64,000 bases of DNA, from NCBI GenBank assembly GCA_009731375.1, contig BJOX01000038.1:544209-608208 (forward strand), written 5' to 3'. How positions within the stretch are numbered: position 1 is the stretch's first letter; every line of letters starts with the position of its first letter. Below the pieces are notes generated by a model. It did no database searches. It worked only from the letters and a program-made list of their open reading frames with translations, and had not been told where the DNA came from. The translations under genes and the position numbers were made by a program. The stretch comes from Paulinella micropora (taxonomy: Eukaryota > Cercozoa > Imbricatea > Euglyphida). This document shows, in pieces, positions 20,592 to 31,772 of this stretch.

Positions 20592-21300
20592 TTATCCTTT
20601 CCAGTTTAGCCCTTGACAACGAATGGTTTGTGGGACTGTTGTGGCTCTTTGGAGTGGATGTAGTGTGTTGTGGTGTTTCGTTCTTTCTTTATCTAGAGTT
20701 CTGAGGGGTTGTGGTTGTCGGTTTCTCCTTTGTCTTCCGTTTCTCTTTTTCGTTTGAATGCGAGGGTTTTGGTTGCGATGGCGGAGGTTGCACGCGTTGC
20801 GTGTCTTGTGGGGTTGTGAGTGCAGGAGTTGTTGTTGTAGAGGTGTCGGGGTGTTGGTCACTAGTGAGAGTGAGTTGTGGATGGTTGTGGGGTCTGTCAC
20901 GGAGTGTGTTGCGAGCTAATGGAGCACTCGACAGTTCCCCTCCCCCCCACGGGCTCTTGTGGGTTGTTCTAAGGGTTTGTTCTCACTTTGCTCCTGTTGA
21001 TGCTCACTATCCTCCTCACCCTCTTGCTCAGCATCTCGAGTAATTATGCTTTTCCCACTTTCGATATTTCCCTCCATCGCATCCTCGCTACTTTCCATAA
21101 TGACAATCCCATACTCTTCCTCTTCAGAGCTGTCTTCCCCCTCAGACTTGTCTCATTCTCCTTCCTCAACCTCTTCTCCTACTTCACCTCTCATAAGAGT
21201 AAATCCCTTAGCTCCTTTCTTACGAAATTTGCCACTCTTGTCTCTATGCTTCCCTTTTGATGAGTCAGAATGAGTTGAATTTGAACTGGTTCGTTTGGAG
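20592..21300 (-). CDS. acidic unrecognised ORF, interrupted
   Basis: Minus-strand text from about 21250 reads GKFRKKGAKGFTLMRGEVGE, meets an in-frame TGA near 21153, and continues in the same frame as DKSEGEDSSEEEEYGIVIME and AEQEGEEDSEHQQEQSENKP to a stop at 20916. A further Asn/Gln/Thr/Arg-rich frame lies at 20900-20592. The acidic, Gln-rich composition is like a disordered regulatory region. It may be the downstream part of the ORFs at 22428-21575. No family recognised. Confidence 0.35.
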
Positions 21301-21574
21301 TTAGGCTTTAGTTTGGGTCAAAAACGCTTAGTATGCACAGTTTGGTAGCAGTAGCATGTTACCGTCAACCACCATTCCTGTTCTGAGCTATCACCCCCAT
21401 TACTTTCCCCCCTTTTCCCTTTCCAGTTCTTTGTCCATCTAGTGTATATTTCTCTCTCTTTTCTCCTTTCTCTCTTCCCTCTCCCTCTCCTAGCAGTAAA
21501 TTCGTTCCCTTGCACTCTTTCTTTCTCTCTCTCTCCTTCCTACGTTCTTTTTTGAGCCTCTTCTGCTTAGCTTC

Positions 21575-22440
21575 TCACAGCACGTAAATATCTCTTGCCG
21601 ACTCTACCATATCGTCATGCGATGGCCTACTTGCTGCTGCTAGTGTGTAATGCTCATTGAGATAGTTTGGCGCATATGACTCATGCTCAGCTAGCTTCTC
21701 TAACAGTCCATTCACTGCCTCCTCTGGTTCAAAATCTTTTCCTCTCAAAGTCTCTAACCAGTTCTTCTGGAGTAAGTGTTGTGTTAGATATTCGTCCATG
21801 TCTTCTGTTGGTCTCGGTCTCATCTCTTTAAACGCTTTCTCCTCAACATACCTTGCAGCACCACTAAGATTTCCTTATTTTTCCTTACAATGCAGACTTT
21901 TTCAAACGGGCAATGAACCTTTTTGCTTCTCAGAAATTGTATCACCTTGGCTTCCGAAAATGCTGTTGTGACGAGAAAATGAAACATTCTGCAACGATGT
22001 AGATATTGCTTTTCTTCTCTGTACTTTTTCTTTCTTAGCAAATAGACATCTTTGCTAGTTCTTTTCATCACTCTCTTCTTTTTTATGTTCGATCTTTCTT
22101 CCCATGCTTTCTTCTCTCCCTTTGTGAGATCTTTCCAGTTGGCTGGTTTCTCTGTCTGTGCCTTTTGCTCTGGTGGTGTTCTGGTACCTCTTTGTCTCTG
22201 TTGTTGTGTTTGTTGTGTTTCGTCTTCTTCGTCTGATCCATCTGGTGTGTACACCTTATGTGGTTCTCTCAGTTCATCCATTTCTTCTGCTCTTCTCGTT
22301 CGATGTCTATCGAAACCATATTTCCTCTTTGCCGCTTTATGGTCTTTAAAAGCATCATGGAACACGTTCCCGAGAGTGGTGCTAATACCATATGCATATT
22401 CCTCTATCTGATAATAGCAACTTTGCAATTCATTTTTTTC
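21575..22440 (-). CDS. two overlapping ORFs (ATGA) of an unrecognised protein
   Basis: ORF 1 (about 22440-21820) reads NELQSCYYQIEEYAYGISTT, then a basic/acidic linker (KVYTPDGSDEEDETQQTQQ) and a Lys/Arg-rich helical end (KKKYREEKQYLHRCRMF; LVVLQGMLRRKRLKR). Its TGA overlaps the ATG of ORF 2 (21823-21575), which reads MRPRPTEDMDEYLTQHLLQK and PEEAVNGLLEKLAEHESYAP. The overlap could be a one-base frameshift in a single protein of about 285 residues, or a real coupled pair as in some retroelements. A TTTAG acceptor just before 22440 suggests an exon start. It ends 350 bases from the LTR element but is outside it. Confidence 0.4.
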
Positions 22441-22783
22441 TGCTAAACATCGGTGTGTGAGATATCAACTGTCTCATGCTAACCGCATGGTGCCGAAAAT
22501 CATTTTCCCAGCGGCTCATAACAGTTGATTACGCAATTACCCGGTCACTGACCTAATACGTTTACACTCCGGTTTGCTGAGAGACTCCGTTAGAAGCCAC
22601 GTTGCAAATCGAAACTTTTAATCCACAAGTAGATAGTAGAACTGACAAACTCAAAGATAATAACGAAACTGAAATAAAGTCCGCACGACTATGATTATTA
22701 CACAATAGTTATTGTCCAATCCTGAATACCAATATAGACCGTTACGTCCGTTACTCTTATTGACTAGAACTACACTGTCATTT
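22441..22783. repeat. left half of the tandem repeat interrupted by the LTR element
   Basis: AT-rich. Positions 22700-22783 (ATTGTCC...ACGTCCGTTACTCTTATTGACTA...) are repeated at 39125-39200 on the other side of the element, so the insertion split an array with a unit of roughly 150 bases. Confidence 0.7.
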
Positions 22784-23136
22784 TTTATCGGTTCTGTTAT
22801 AAAAGAATATATTTATTGATGCCTTTCCTTTTACTAAACCAAATAATAACAACTTCGCCAATAACCCAATCTTCTTGAGCTTATACAAGCAAGGATCAAA
22901 GATGGTGGGAAAATGCGGGAGACTAGCGAAGCCAAAACAACCAATGCAACAGCAACCAGTTCCCGTTGTCCGGCCTAACGATAATATAATCCAGGCTAAA
23001 AATGGTAACGGACCTTTTTTGTAATACTATCGCTGCCTGTCTACAATGGGATTACTGTTGGGAAGAGCTTCGTAATATGTCCGGCTTAATACCAGGTATT
23101 ATTAAAATAGCCCATATTTACCTATCTGCGCCTACA
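22784..23136 (-). repeat. 3' LTR
   Basis: Matches the right LTR throughout, with scattered substitutions and a 19-base insertion near 22845. Its outer end has lost the TG (TTTATCGG against TGTATCGG). The inner end is CCTACA at 23131-23136. Confidence 0.9.
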
Positions 23137-23137
23137 A

Positions 23138-23149
23138 TCCTCCCTCCCC
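23138..23149 (-). other. polypurine tract
   Basis: Minus strand GGGGAGGGAGGA, one base before the TGTAGG start of the 3' LTR; the expected place for plus-strand priming. Confidence 0.85.
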
Positions 23150-24205
23150 GGTTTATGCGATAACCCCCATGGAATAGGAGTAGAGAGGTAGATATGGGCG
23201 GAAGGAATATGTTGGCTATCGAGAAATGGCCTCGAAATGGAAGTCTTCTTTTCCTTCTAGGAATCAGATAGGCGATTGAAGGAAAGAAGTGTTACTGTAG
23301 GCGTTACTCCGAAAGATTTGGATTTCGGAAAGATAAGCGAAATTCGAATTTGATTTTTGGTTTAATTCTCAAATTTGAATTTTGAATTTCGCTCTACACT
23401 TCCCCCCCTGATGACCATTGTCATACAAATGTGAGGAGTAACTTCGTGTGTTCTGGCTCTTCCCGAATTGGCCGGGCTTGGGGTCTGAAGTAAAGTCGCA
23501 TCTTTGCTGACTCAACCTCACTTCGTACCCTTATCAACACTCCTTTGGATTCCCGCTGGGTGGGACGGAGGTCAGACATGGTCAGGTTGTGATAAGGCCT
23601 TCATCCCAGCTGCCCTAATTGGAAAGGTTGGGATGAATGTCTTCCCCAAGTGAACGCCAGGACGGAGATGCATTTGGTCCAACAGTAGAACCTCTGGCGG
23701 GTATACTGCTGGTGCAAGCTCTCACAGCGCGCCTCGGACTTGACCGTGTGGCAACATCTTCACCCCATCTGCCCTAATTGGAAAGGTTGGGATGAATGTG
23801 TTCTCCAAGTGAACTCCGCAAATCGGTCGGGTTCTCTGGCTGGGAGACCATAAGACTGGAATGGGTCGTACGTTAGATACTTCACCCAATCTGACCCACG
23901 GACGGGAAGAACAGGTGAGATATCTTCAGTATGCTTCCCGAATCCCTGTTATAGGACAGAGGTGTCGGAGCGCGATCCCCAGATCTATGAGCAGATTCAT
24001 TGGCGCTTAGGTGGATAATGAACTTGCTCGTAGATCGTCCATTTGTTGGAATGAACGGGCGCTTTGCCAGTCTAGATGTTTGTTTCATTTTTGGTGTCCT
24101 TGGTGGATTTTTTTTTTTGTATAGATATATACAATTGAATCGAGCCAGCTGGAAGTTATTGTCAGAAGTGTCTATGGAGATATATACAACCCCTTTTGGA
24201 GGGTC
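23150..24205. other. 3' non-coding part of the element with an internal direct repeat
   Basis: No protein-like frame. The phrase TGCCCTAATTGGAAAGGTTGGGATGAATGT occurs near 23611-23640 and again near 23769-23798 within longer similar stretches, so part of this region is duplicated. Confidence 0.6.
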
Positions 24206-25098
24206 TCAAAACTCGTCATTCTCGTCCGCTTCCACATATCGGGTGAAATTGTCCTCAGTGCTGGACTGGGAGGGAGAGCGGCCGCGAGGACGTTCCTCGA
24301 TTTGGTCGAGGGGAGGATCGTCACGCTCGTGATCGAGTTGGATCCGAATCATCTTCCGTTCGTCGTCGGAGAGCTCGAACGGTCGGATAGATAATTGCGG
24401 TGGTTTATACTCAGGGTATAGTTGTAGTATAATGGCCCCGAATTTATATTCGTACACTTGTTCCCATCGGGGGTAACAATGTCGAGAGTGATATCGATAT
24501 ATATAATACAACGGCGTTGTTGCCTGGTGCCATTGGAACTCCACGTCTTGTACCGCGCCATCCCATTCTGGACGGGCGTGGTGACGGAAGTGTCTGGCCC
24601 ATCTCTCCGCCCAATGGTTGGAGGCGTCGAGGGTCGGTAGGTCTTGGATCGCCATCACTGGGCACGACATTAGGTAGGTACCCATGGCCGTTCCGGAACA
24701 AACTATAGCGAACGGCTATGAGCCATGTCGCCATGTGTTCTTGGCGAAAACGGAGGTAATGTCTTTGCAGCAGCCGTGCCGCTCCCTGGAATCGGGCGGG
24801 AGTCATAGGGAGCCGGGGACGATAGTAACTCCGCCCAGGTAGGAGGGCGAAGGTTAGGTATGTATATGGGGATATATCTTGATAAGGTGAGGAGAGATGG
24901 TTATGTTGCACTCTCCTCGTGGGGTAGGCCGAGAGCCTCCAGGAATCGGCGCAACTCGTCCCCGACCATTATCAGGCGAGGTGGCCCTTTCTTAGGTGAT
25001 AGGCCCGGTATCCTCCGGAAGGGGTACACCCGCTTCCTCCAGGAGGTAGTAGTAGCAATTGATGTCCATTTGTGGCCATCGGAGCCTTCGGAGCTCAT
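24206..25098 (-). pseudogene. 3'-most accessory ORF remnant of the element
   Basis: Three overlapping minus-strand frames carry protein-like text. Frame one (25098-24901) has PPRLIMVGDELRRFLEALGL; the second (24911 on) has ARLLQRHYLRFRQEHMATWL; the third (24685-24206) has WAERWARHFRHHARPEWDG and SDDERKMIRIQLDHERDDPP. The switches look like indels in one protein that continues from the accessory ORF at 26938-24992. Rich in Arg, Tyr and Pro. No family recognised. Confidence 0.45.
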
Positions 25099-26938
25099 AG
25101 GGTTCCAAGAGATGTTTGGGCTGCGCGTTTATGCCATAGAATCGGAGCACACACGCCCTTTGTTGGTCGGACAAGCTAGTCCAGCCCATTATGGAACGAG
25201 TTAACGCCCACTCCGCCTCGGTTAGCGTTGTAGGGTCGTTCGGGATAGGGACGTATGATTCCACGTGTGGGAGTGGATTTTCGTGAGCGCGCCAGGTTGG
25301 CGGTCCTGGGGGAACATGCGCTGGGTTCGTGAACGGGAATTTCCTTTCCCGCCTCTTGTAGGTGAGCGTGTGTTCCGGACAGAGGTGCGGTCCGTTACGC
25401 TCTGGTGATGTGTAAATGTCAGAGGGTAAGGTCCATCTGCGGTTGCAGGCGTATGATCCATTGACCGCCACCGAGTTCAGCCCGCAACAAGTCACCATGA
25501 GGAGGTTTGCGTCCGTGTCAATGTAGGAACAGCTCGGGTTGTTGGACCAGACACCTCTCTCATCCATCAGTGGTGGGGGCGGTGTGGGCACTCTCCCTTC
25601 AAGTACGACTCCCTTGGCTAGTGACTCCTCAAATAGGTGAGGGTCCGGGACCCAGTTAACCTGGTTGCCGACCAGCATGTGCCTGTATGGTTCCTTCGTA
25701 GGTTGGAAGGGATTTGATCGCAGATTGGTTGTGTGCCTTAGCGCAGGGCATTCGAGCCGCAGGCGGCGCTCCGCGTCCGTGATATCAGGGTATGGAGTGT
25801 ATATGCGGTGTATTCGGCGCGATGCGGGGTCAAATGCGTATCGAACGGGCCTAGAGAGCTCTTCGCGTTCAACCGCTATTTGATGAAGGTGCGGATCCAC
25901 CCCCCGTAGCATATTGTGCTCCGAAATTCGATAGGGCATCATCAATCGGTTGATGTTATCGTAGTTGACCCTATGGGGCGGGCTGGAAGGAGGAGCTTTG
26001 GGTTTCCCTTCCTTGGTTTCCCATCGAACGAGTCGGTAAGTGTTCGACCGTACCCATTTGCCCCCGTGACAATATACAGGTCGGTCGATCGGGCCGTATA
26101 CGTACGGGAGGTCGTCAGTTTTGTGGAAGTATGCCACAAACTCCTCGTTCCTGCCCCAATGTCGGGGTTCTTCGGGCGGTGGACAGCGGTGGTGCTGATA
26201 TTCCAAATCGGTTACCGCAGGAACGGGTTTTGACTCCTCAACCGGGTTCAACCCGTCGCTGTATTTGTCAGGTACGGTTTTGTCTTGGCTGCCGAATCGT
26301 CGCCAATAGTGGCGGCGGGCCTTTATGCGTCGCTTTGCTCGGTTGCGCGCCAACACATCAGGATCACTATCTTCCCCCGTTTCGTATGCGGTGTCCGATT
26401 GGTCGAACTCGTCCGGCATACGCCATGGTTCGTCGTCTTCCTCTGGTAGGGCGGTTATACCCTCCGGGTCGACATCCTCGTCCGTTGGTGGAGAGGGAGG
26501 TGTGTTCGCAGTACTAGCCAGTTCTGCTACTTCCTTCGAACTCATGCAGGCATACTGGGCCTCGGTAGGCGAAAGATTGTGTGTGTTGCTGGGTGGGCTA
26601 TTGGACGCGCTTGTGCTCGGGCGGGGTTGGGTAAGGCCCTCCGGAAAGTCTCCGGCCCCCTCATCTTCCTAGTGCGTTGCTTTGTGTCGTTTGTGTGGTG
26701 GGTTGGTGAACCTGGGGCTCTCCGACATAGGCAATTGGGACCCAGGCGGTTGTTTGGCCTCCGGCGGCACCCCTGCTATCGGCTGGCCTTCCTGCCGTTG
26801 TTCCGATGCTTTCCCCCTATCGACCGCGATGGCTTGCATGAGCAAATGGACCACCACGATAACGCACACTGACGCCACGCACGCTAATAGGAACAATAGA
26901 TTTAGCTCCAGGGCTTTTTCCATGCCTACAGGAGACAT
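24992..26938 (-). pseudogene. accessory ORF with N-terminal membrane segment, between integrase and 3' LTR
   Basis: ATG at 26938. Residues 12-34 form a strong hydrophobic helix (LNLLFLLACVASVCVIVVV), typical of a signal anchor. A Gln/Pro-rich stalk follows, then an in-frame TAG at 26671-26669, after which the same frame stays open for about 559 codons to 24992. The long part starts acidic (PPSPPTDEDVDPEGITALPE), is basic in the middle (RNRAKRRIKARRHYWRRFG), and then has Trp/Tyr/Pro-rich folded text. It includes a cluster of seven Cys (from NNPSCSYIDTDANLLMVTCC to RNGPHLC) with an NGS glycosylation-type site. Position and membrane anchor recall the env-like ORFs of some retroelements. No known envelope motif is visible and there is no C-terminal membrane helix, so this is only a suggestion. 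Confidence 0.65.
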
Positions 26939-27662
26939 ACTTATAAGTTATTTTAGGAATTGTTGAGCCAAGATTTTGAGTAAAGTAAGTGTGTTTGTCG
27001 TGTGGATTTGGATGTTTGTCGTCTTTGCACACTTGCTTACTTATGTACTTGTCAACAGGGGGATTTGGGCGCGACATGAGCCCTTGGGTCCCTTCGCCTG
27101 TCCGTACTTGTTGCCCCGGGATTATATAGGAATCTGGCTGTTTCGGAATAGGGACACTTAAGTGCATGAATGGGGTATATATGCTTATGGCTCGTGGTAT
27201 GTTTCAACCTTCCACCCAAACAACAGGATTGAGGGAGCTTGACATAAATGACATGACATTCTGTGGGGAATAATCTATCACACCCTACACATGTCAGAGC
27301 CGCGAGAGGCGGAATGACAACTCGAGAGGAGGCGAGTGTGATGTGCAATGGCTAGGTTGAGCTAGCCTGAAATTATTCCAACCCATGGCGGCAACACCAA
27401 CTACCGACCCGTCAAGATACCTTCAGGGCCGTCGCACCCCACGGCAGGCGGGGCAGGGTCATTTTTCCCGTTTGTCATATCAAGTTAGGTCCTATCCCTT
27501 CTCTCCCGTAGAAGAGCAGACCTAGGTAGTATTTTAGATAAGATAGAGATATCGGCGGGTGTGTCCCTAGTGTAGGAGTGGCTAGGTTTCCGCGTGGTGC
27601 GGTTGTGCCCGGTATCTCTATACTACCCGAATTCGTATGCATTTCATCGATCATCACCTCGA
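26939..27662. other. spacer between integrase and the accessory ORF
   Basis: No convincing ORF on either strand. It may hold a splice acceptor or promoter for the downstream accessory ORF, but none can be proved by eye. Confidence 0.4.
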
Positions 27663-29770
27663 CTACTTTCGACACTGTTTGGATTTAGCCGCTTGGCCAA
27701 GCCTACCAGGTTTGTATTTACCCGGTGCTGGTGCCCCTATGAGATCGGTGGAGATGCATTCCGCGGCTATCTCGTCCCATACCCTGATTGGGATTCGGCC
27801 GTGTTGGAGCTCGAACGGGTAATCTATCACCATGCGCGGCCACCCCTGTATCTGCCAGGGTTTGTATCCAGGCGATTTATCTGTAATGCCCTTTCAGAAC
27901 GTTTCGACGTTCTTCCCGTCTCTATATACTGGATAGAATATTCTGGACTCAGGATCGTCAAGGTCTTGGTGTGACCGATAAAACTGGAGGGTGGGCGGTT
28001 CGGCCTTGGTTACTTTGTGTATCCGTGTGGCGCGGACCTTCGGTTCCCATTCCCGGACTTTCATTAGGAAGAAGTCGCTTAGGCAATCGTCGCCTACGTG
28101 GGCCTCCGGTGGGCGAAGTAGGTATATTTTCCCCACGTGCCAATGGATGGTCTTAGCGTCCTCGCCTTTCTTGAGCTTGGACTCGCTCGGCGGGCGCGGA
28201 GGGACAACAGCTGCCTTTTCCTCCTGTTCGGTCTGCGGATGTATGTCCGGCCGCGGAGCTATAACTGCCGGAGAGGATCCGTCGTCTTGGTCGACGTCCA
28301 TTTCCTCCTGGCTGGGTGCCGTAGCAGCGTTATTCTCCGCAGCCGGGATCGGTTGATCTGGATTACCCTTCGCCTCGGCCGTCCTATCACGGCGCTTGGG
28401 CGGGGCACGCAAGCTTACGTTCAGCTTTTGGATAGCATCCGCCATGGTCTCGTTTCGGTCGAGCATGGGGTTAAAGCGCATTAAGCGTCGGACATGAACC
28501 ACCAGTGTCTTGCATTTACCCTGGATGCGGTAGGTCAGAGCTCCTACTTGTTCCAGGACAGTGTAGGGTCCCTGCCACATTGGGAAGAGCTTAACACTGA
28601 CCAAGTTGGGGACCTGCGGGACGTATAGGAATACGAGATCCCCCGCATGGTACTCTCCCGATTCGTACTTGACCTTGGAAGGTGCGTTCTGGTTTCTGTG
28701 GTTGGCTTCTTCGGCTTCTCTGGCCTTTACCACGTAATGGTGTGTTTCAGCCATTACGCGTAGGCGACAAGCAAAGAGTTCTTCGTGTTCTAGGTATTTG
28801 CCTTCCGGGCGGTGCGGGAGCACCATATCTTCCGGAATACGTAGGTGGCGGCCGTACACGAGCAAGTTTGGGGAGGCGCCGGTGGTTTTGCCACCCAACA
28901 CCTCCCTGTGTTGTTCATGGAGAACACGAAGGACGGAAGTGCCCTGTGCCAGATGTGTTGGTTATCACTGCAATATTGTTGGAGAGCGGCCTTGAGCGGC
29001 CTATGGACCCTCTCTATCTTGCAGTTACTCTCTGGCGAGTAAGCAGTGACATATTTCCACTTGAATCCCCACGCCGTAGACAGCTGTGCCGAGAGTTCAT
29101 TGGTGAACTCCGAGCCTCTATCACTGTATACGTTTTTGGGTACTCCCGTGTACTGAAAGACATGATCCATCAACGTTTCGCACGTAGATGTTGCGTCCTT
29201 CTCCTTGACCGGGACCGCGAACACGTAGTTCGAATATCTGTCTATGGAGGTCAGGATGTACCGGTAGTTATGCTGTTCTGAGCGTGGAAGTGGGCCCACG
29301 AAATCTATGTGTAGGGTCTCAAACAGGTCGTCTGTAAGCTTGTATTCGCCATACAGGCCCGTGTGAGAATTCGGGTGCGGGGATTTGGTTTGCTTGCAAT
29401 GCTCGCATGTTGCCACTGTGTCACCAATGGCCTGCTGCATGCCGTGCCACCAGAATTTGCGGGAAATAAACCATGACATTTTGTCTCTTCCTAGGTGAGA
29501 GTTCAGGGCGGAGCGATGAGTAGCGGTCAAGATTGCCTTGCGAAGCTGTGGAGGGACCCACAGTGTCCATTTGGACTGTGTCTTTTCCCACTTGCCACCT
29601 TTCCCTTTATACCATAGGAGGTCGTCATGCCAAGCCATGGTCTTCTTATGAAGGTGGATTTCCCTTGTCTCGGGATGCTTTTGGGCATCCATGGCGTGAG
29701 AGATGAAGGGGCCCCATTCCTTCGAATGCCTGGCTAATTGGCCAAATACCGCACGGCTGGCCAGGATCAT
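27663..29770 (-). pseudogene. integrase with GPY/F module and long C-terminal tail
   Basis: The ORF begins at 29770 by an ATGA overlap with the RNase H frame. An HHCC-type zinc segment (THRSALNSHLG ... CEHCKQTK) is followed by the DDE core: Asp in TLHIDFVGPLP, Asp in VYSDRGSEFTN, Glu in SNCKIERVHRPLKAALQ. The frame changes near 28,890. The next frame (28901-27894) carries LLVYGRHLRIPEDMVLPHRP, a GPY/F module (LFPMWQGPYTVLEQVG) and a Pro/Glu-rich linker. A second folded-looking domain follows (HWHVGKIYLLRPPEAHVGDD; DDPESRIFYPVYRD). After an in-frame TGA at 27896-27894 the text continues (MVIDYPFELQHGRIPIRVWD) to TAG at 27663. Integrases insert the cDNA copy into the host genome. The tail is far longer than usual and not recognised. 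Confidence 0.85.
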
Positions 29771-31772
29771 AGGGCAGTAGTGACTAGACTGATATGCGCC
29801 CGGGTGTGTTGGGTTTGGTTTGCGGCTGCAATGGTAGCAGATCGTGATGGGTGAACATGTTTCGGCGTCCAGAACGATTGTTCCTTATTGGCAAAGAACG
29901 CGTTCGTGGAATGTTTATGTTCGTGGGTTTGTCCTTCCCGAATGTCACCCTCACTGAGGATATCCGCCTGCGTGTCGATCTCCTCGAGGAGATCCCGCCA
30001 GTCCTCCGCGTCGTGCTGGGCGCAACAAACGCGGCGGATGGACTCAAGGCTTTCTAGCAACTGCTCCCGGGTGTTCGGTGTGTATTCCGGTCTCCAGCTA
30101 TGGGTGCTGGTGGCAAGGTATGCCATCCCTGTAGGCAGTGTGTCCCGAAACCCCGGCGTGTGTTCGGTGGACAACCAGTCATCGTTGCCGGTCCACCCGA
30201 CTAGGCATGCCGTTGGTGTATACATGGCAAACCGATCCAGTCCGTCCCCGATGGAGCCCTTGACTCTCGGCATTCGGGAAAGGCTGTCAGGTACAGTGTT
30301 TTCCTTACCCTTGATGTACTCGATGGTGAAATCATACAGGGCTAGTTCCGACTGCCATTGTGCTAGTCGGCCCGTATGTTCCTTGTCCATGAGCCATCTC
30401 AAATTGGCATGGTCGGTTTGAACCAGTATGTTCGGTGCGCCCCACAAGTACTCTCTGAGCCTGCTGAACGCCCACACGATCGCCAGCGCTTCGCGCTGTC
30501 GTGTGCAGTAGTTCACCTGTTCAGGGGTCAGCTTTTTGCTGACGAACATGATAGGCCGGAGTTGCTGGTGTGTTGCGTCATATTGCTGTAGCACTGCCCC
30601 GACTGCATATTTGGACGCGTCAGTGGTTAGTACAAAGCGCTTTTCAAAGTCAGGTAGGATTAGGACCGACCCGCCCTCTGTAAGAGGATCTCGTGTCAAA
30701 GCTTCTTTCAACTTGTTATATGTCTCTTCGGCCTTTGGTGGCCATTCGCCATACGGGTCGCCTTTGAGGCAGAAGTCCCGTAGCGGTTTGACAAAGTCTT
30801 GGAAGTTGGGAATAAACTCGGAGTAGACTTGGGCCATACACAGGAAGGAGTGTAGCGCAGTGCGTGTGTTAGGGCGCGGGAGGGAACGAATGGCGTCCCG
30901 CTTCTCCTGCTTCAGCACTATTTCGCCTCCTTGTACCCTCTACCCTAGATAGTCGATGTGATCGTTGGCGAACGAGCACTTTTCTAGGTTCAGCTTCAAG
31001 CCGAAGGCCTCCAGGCGACGTAACACATCTAACACATGGGCCAGGTGTTCCGCCTCCGTATCGGAGTAGATCACGATATCGTCAATATAGCAGAAGCTAT
31101 ACTGGTTCGTGTGCCCATAGGTCTCTATGAAATGTTCGTCCCCATATTTCGGGTCGAGAGAGCCCGGTTCATACAGTCCTGGAATATCGCCGGAGCTGTC
31201 TTCAGTCCCATCGGGATGACTGTCCATTGGTACAATCTCCCTCCGACAGTGAATGCAGTTAACGGGCGGCTTTCCGCGTCGAGCGGTATATTCCAGAAGC
31301 CGTTCTTGAGATCAAGTTTGGTAAAGAATTTGGCCTGACGAAGCATGTTAAGACCATCGCGCATTCGAGGGATAGGGGCCTCGACGCTCTTAATGATCTT
31401 GTTGAGCCTCGTATAGTTGATGCACAAGCGCTGTTTGCCATCCTGCTTCGGGGCCAGTCTGACAGGCGATCGGAATTCCGACCACGACGGCTCGATCAGT
31501 TGTTTGGCAAGGATGTCCTGCACCATTTCCTCGCAGATCTGTTCCTCTTTGTAACTGAGGCGTGATCCTTTGAGGCGGGGCATGGTTTGTCCGACTTGTC
31601 GTTCTATCCTAGCGGCGGCATGGGTTACACCGCCTGCGACAAGTGGGCCGAACAGCTTCTTGTTTTTCAGGAATTGAGCTTTTAGATCCCGGATAAAGTC
31701 TGGCGAACCGCGTTGTCGCGCCATGACCTCGTCAATGATCTCCTCTACGGGCTTTGGTCCCGTGGGTCATCC
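29767..31772 (-). pseudogene. reverse transcriptase and RNase H
   Basis: RT text starts near 31772 in the frame of KPVEEIIDEVMARQR and carries the usual motifs: QLIEPSWSEFRSPVRLAPK, CINYTRLNKI, FFTKLDLKNGFWNIPL, VIPMGLKTAPAIFQDCMNRA. After a frame change near 31,150 the catalytic YIDDIVIYS follows (YIDD at 31089-31078), then LEKCSFANDHIDYLG. An in-frame TAG at 30942-30940 precedes the thumb (LPRPNTRTALHSF; YSEFIPNF). RNase H follows: FVLTTDASKYAVGAVL, REALAIVWAFSRLREYLWG, ILVQTDHANLRWLM, ENTVPDSLSR, as in Ty3/gypsy elements. One stop and one frameshift show this copy cannot make active enzyme. Confidence 0.93.

Noticed and set aside
24458-26872. Plus-strand ORFs over the accessory region
   Set aside because: They are shadows of the longer, better composed minus-strand frames.
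24992-26938. Naming the accessory ORF an envelope gene
   Set aside because: No fusion peptide, furin-type site or C-terminal membrane helix can be seen; position alone is not enough.
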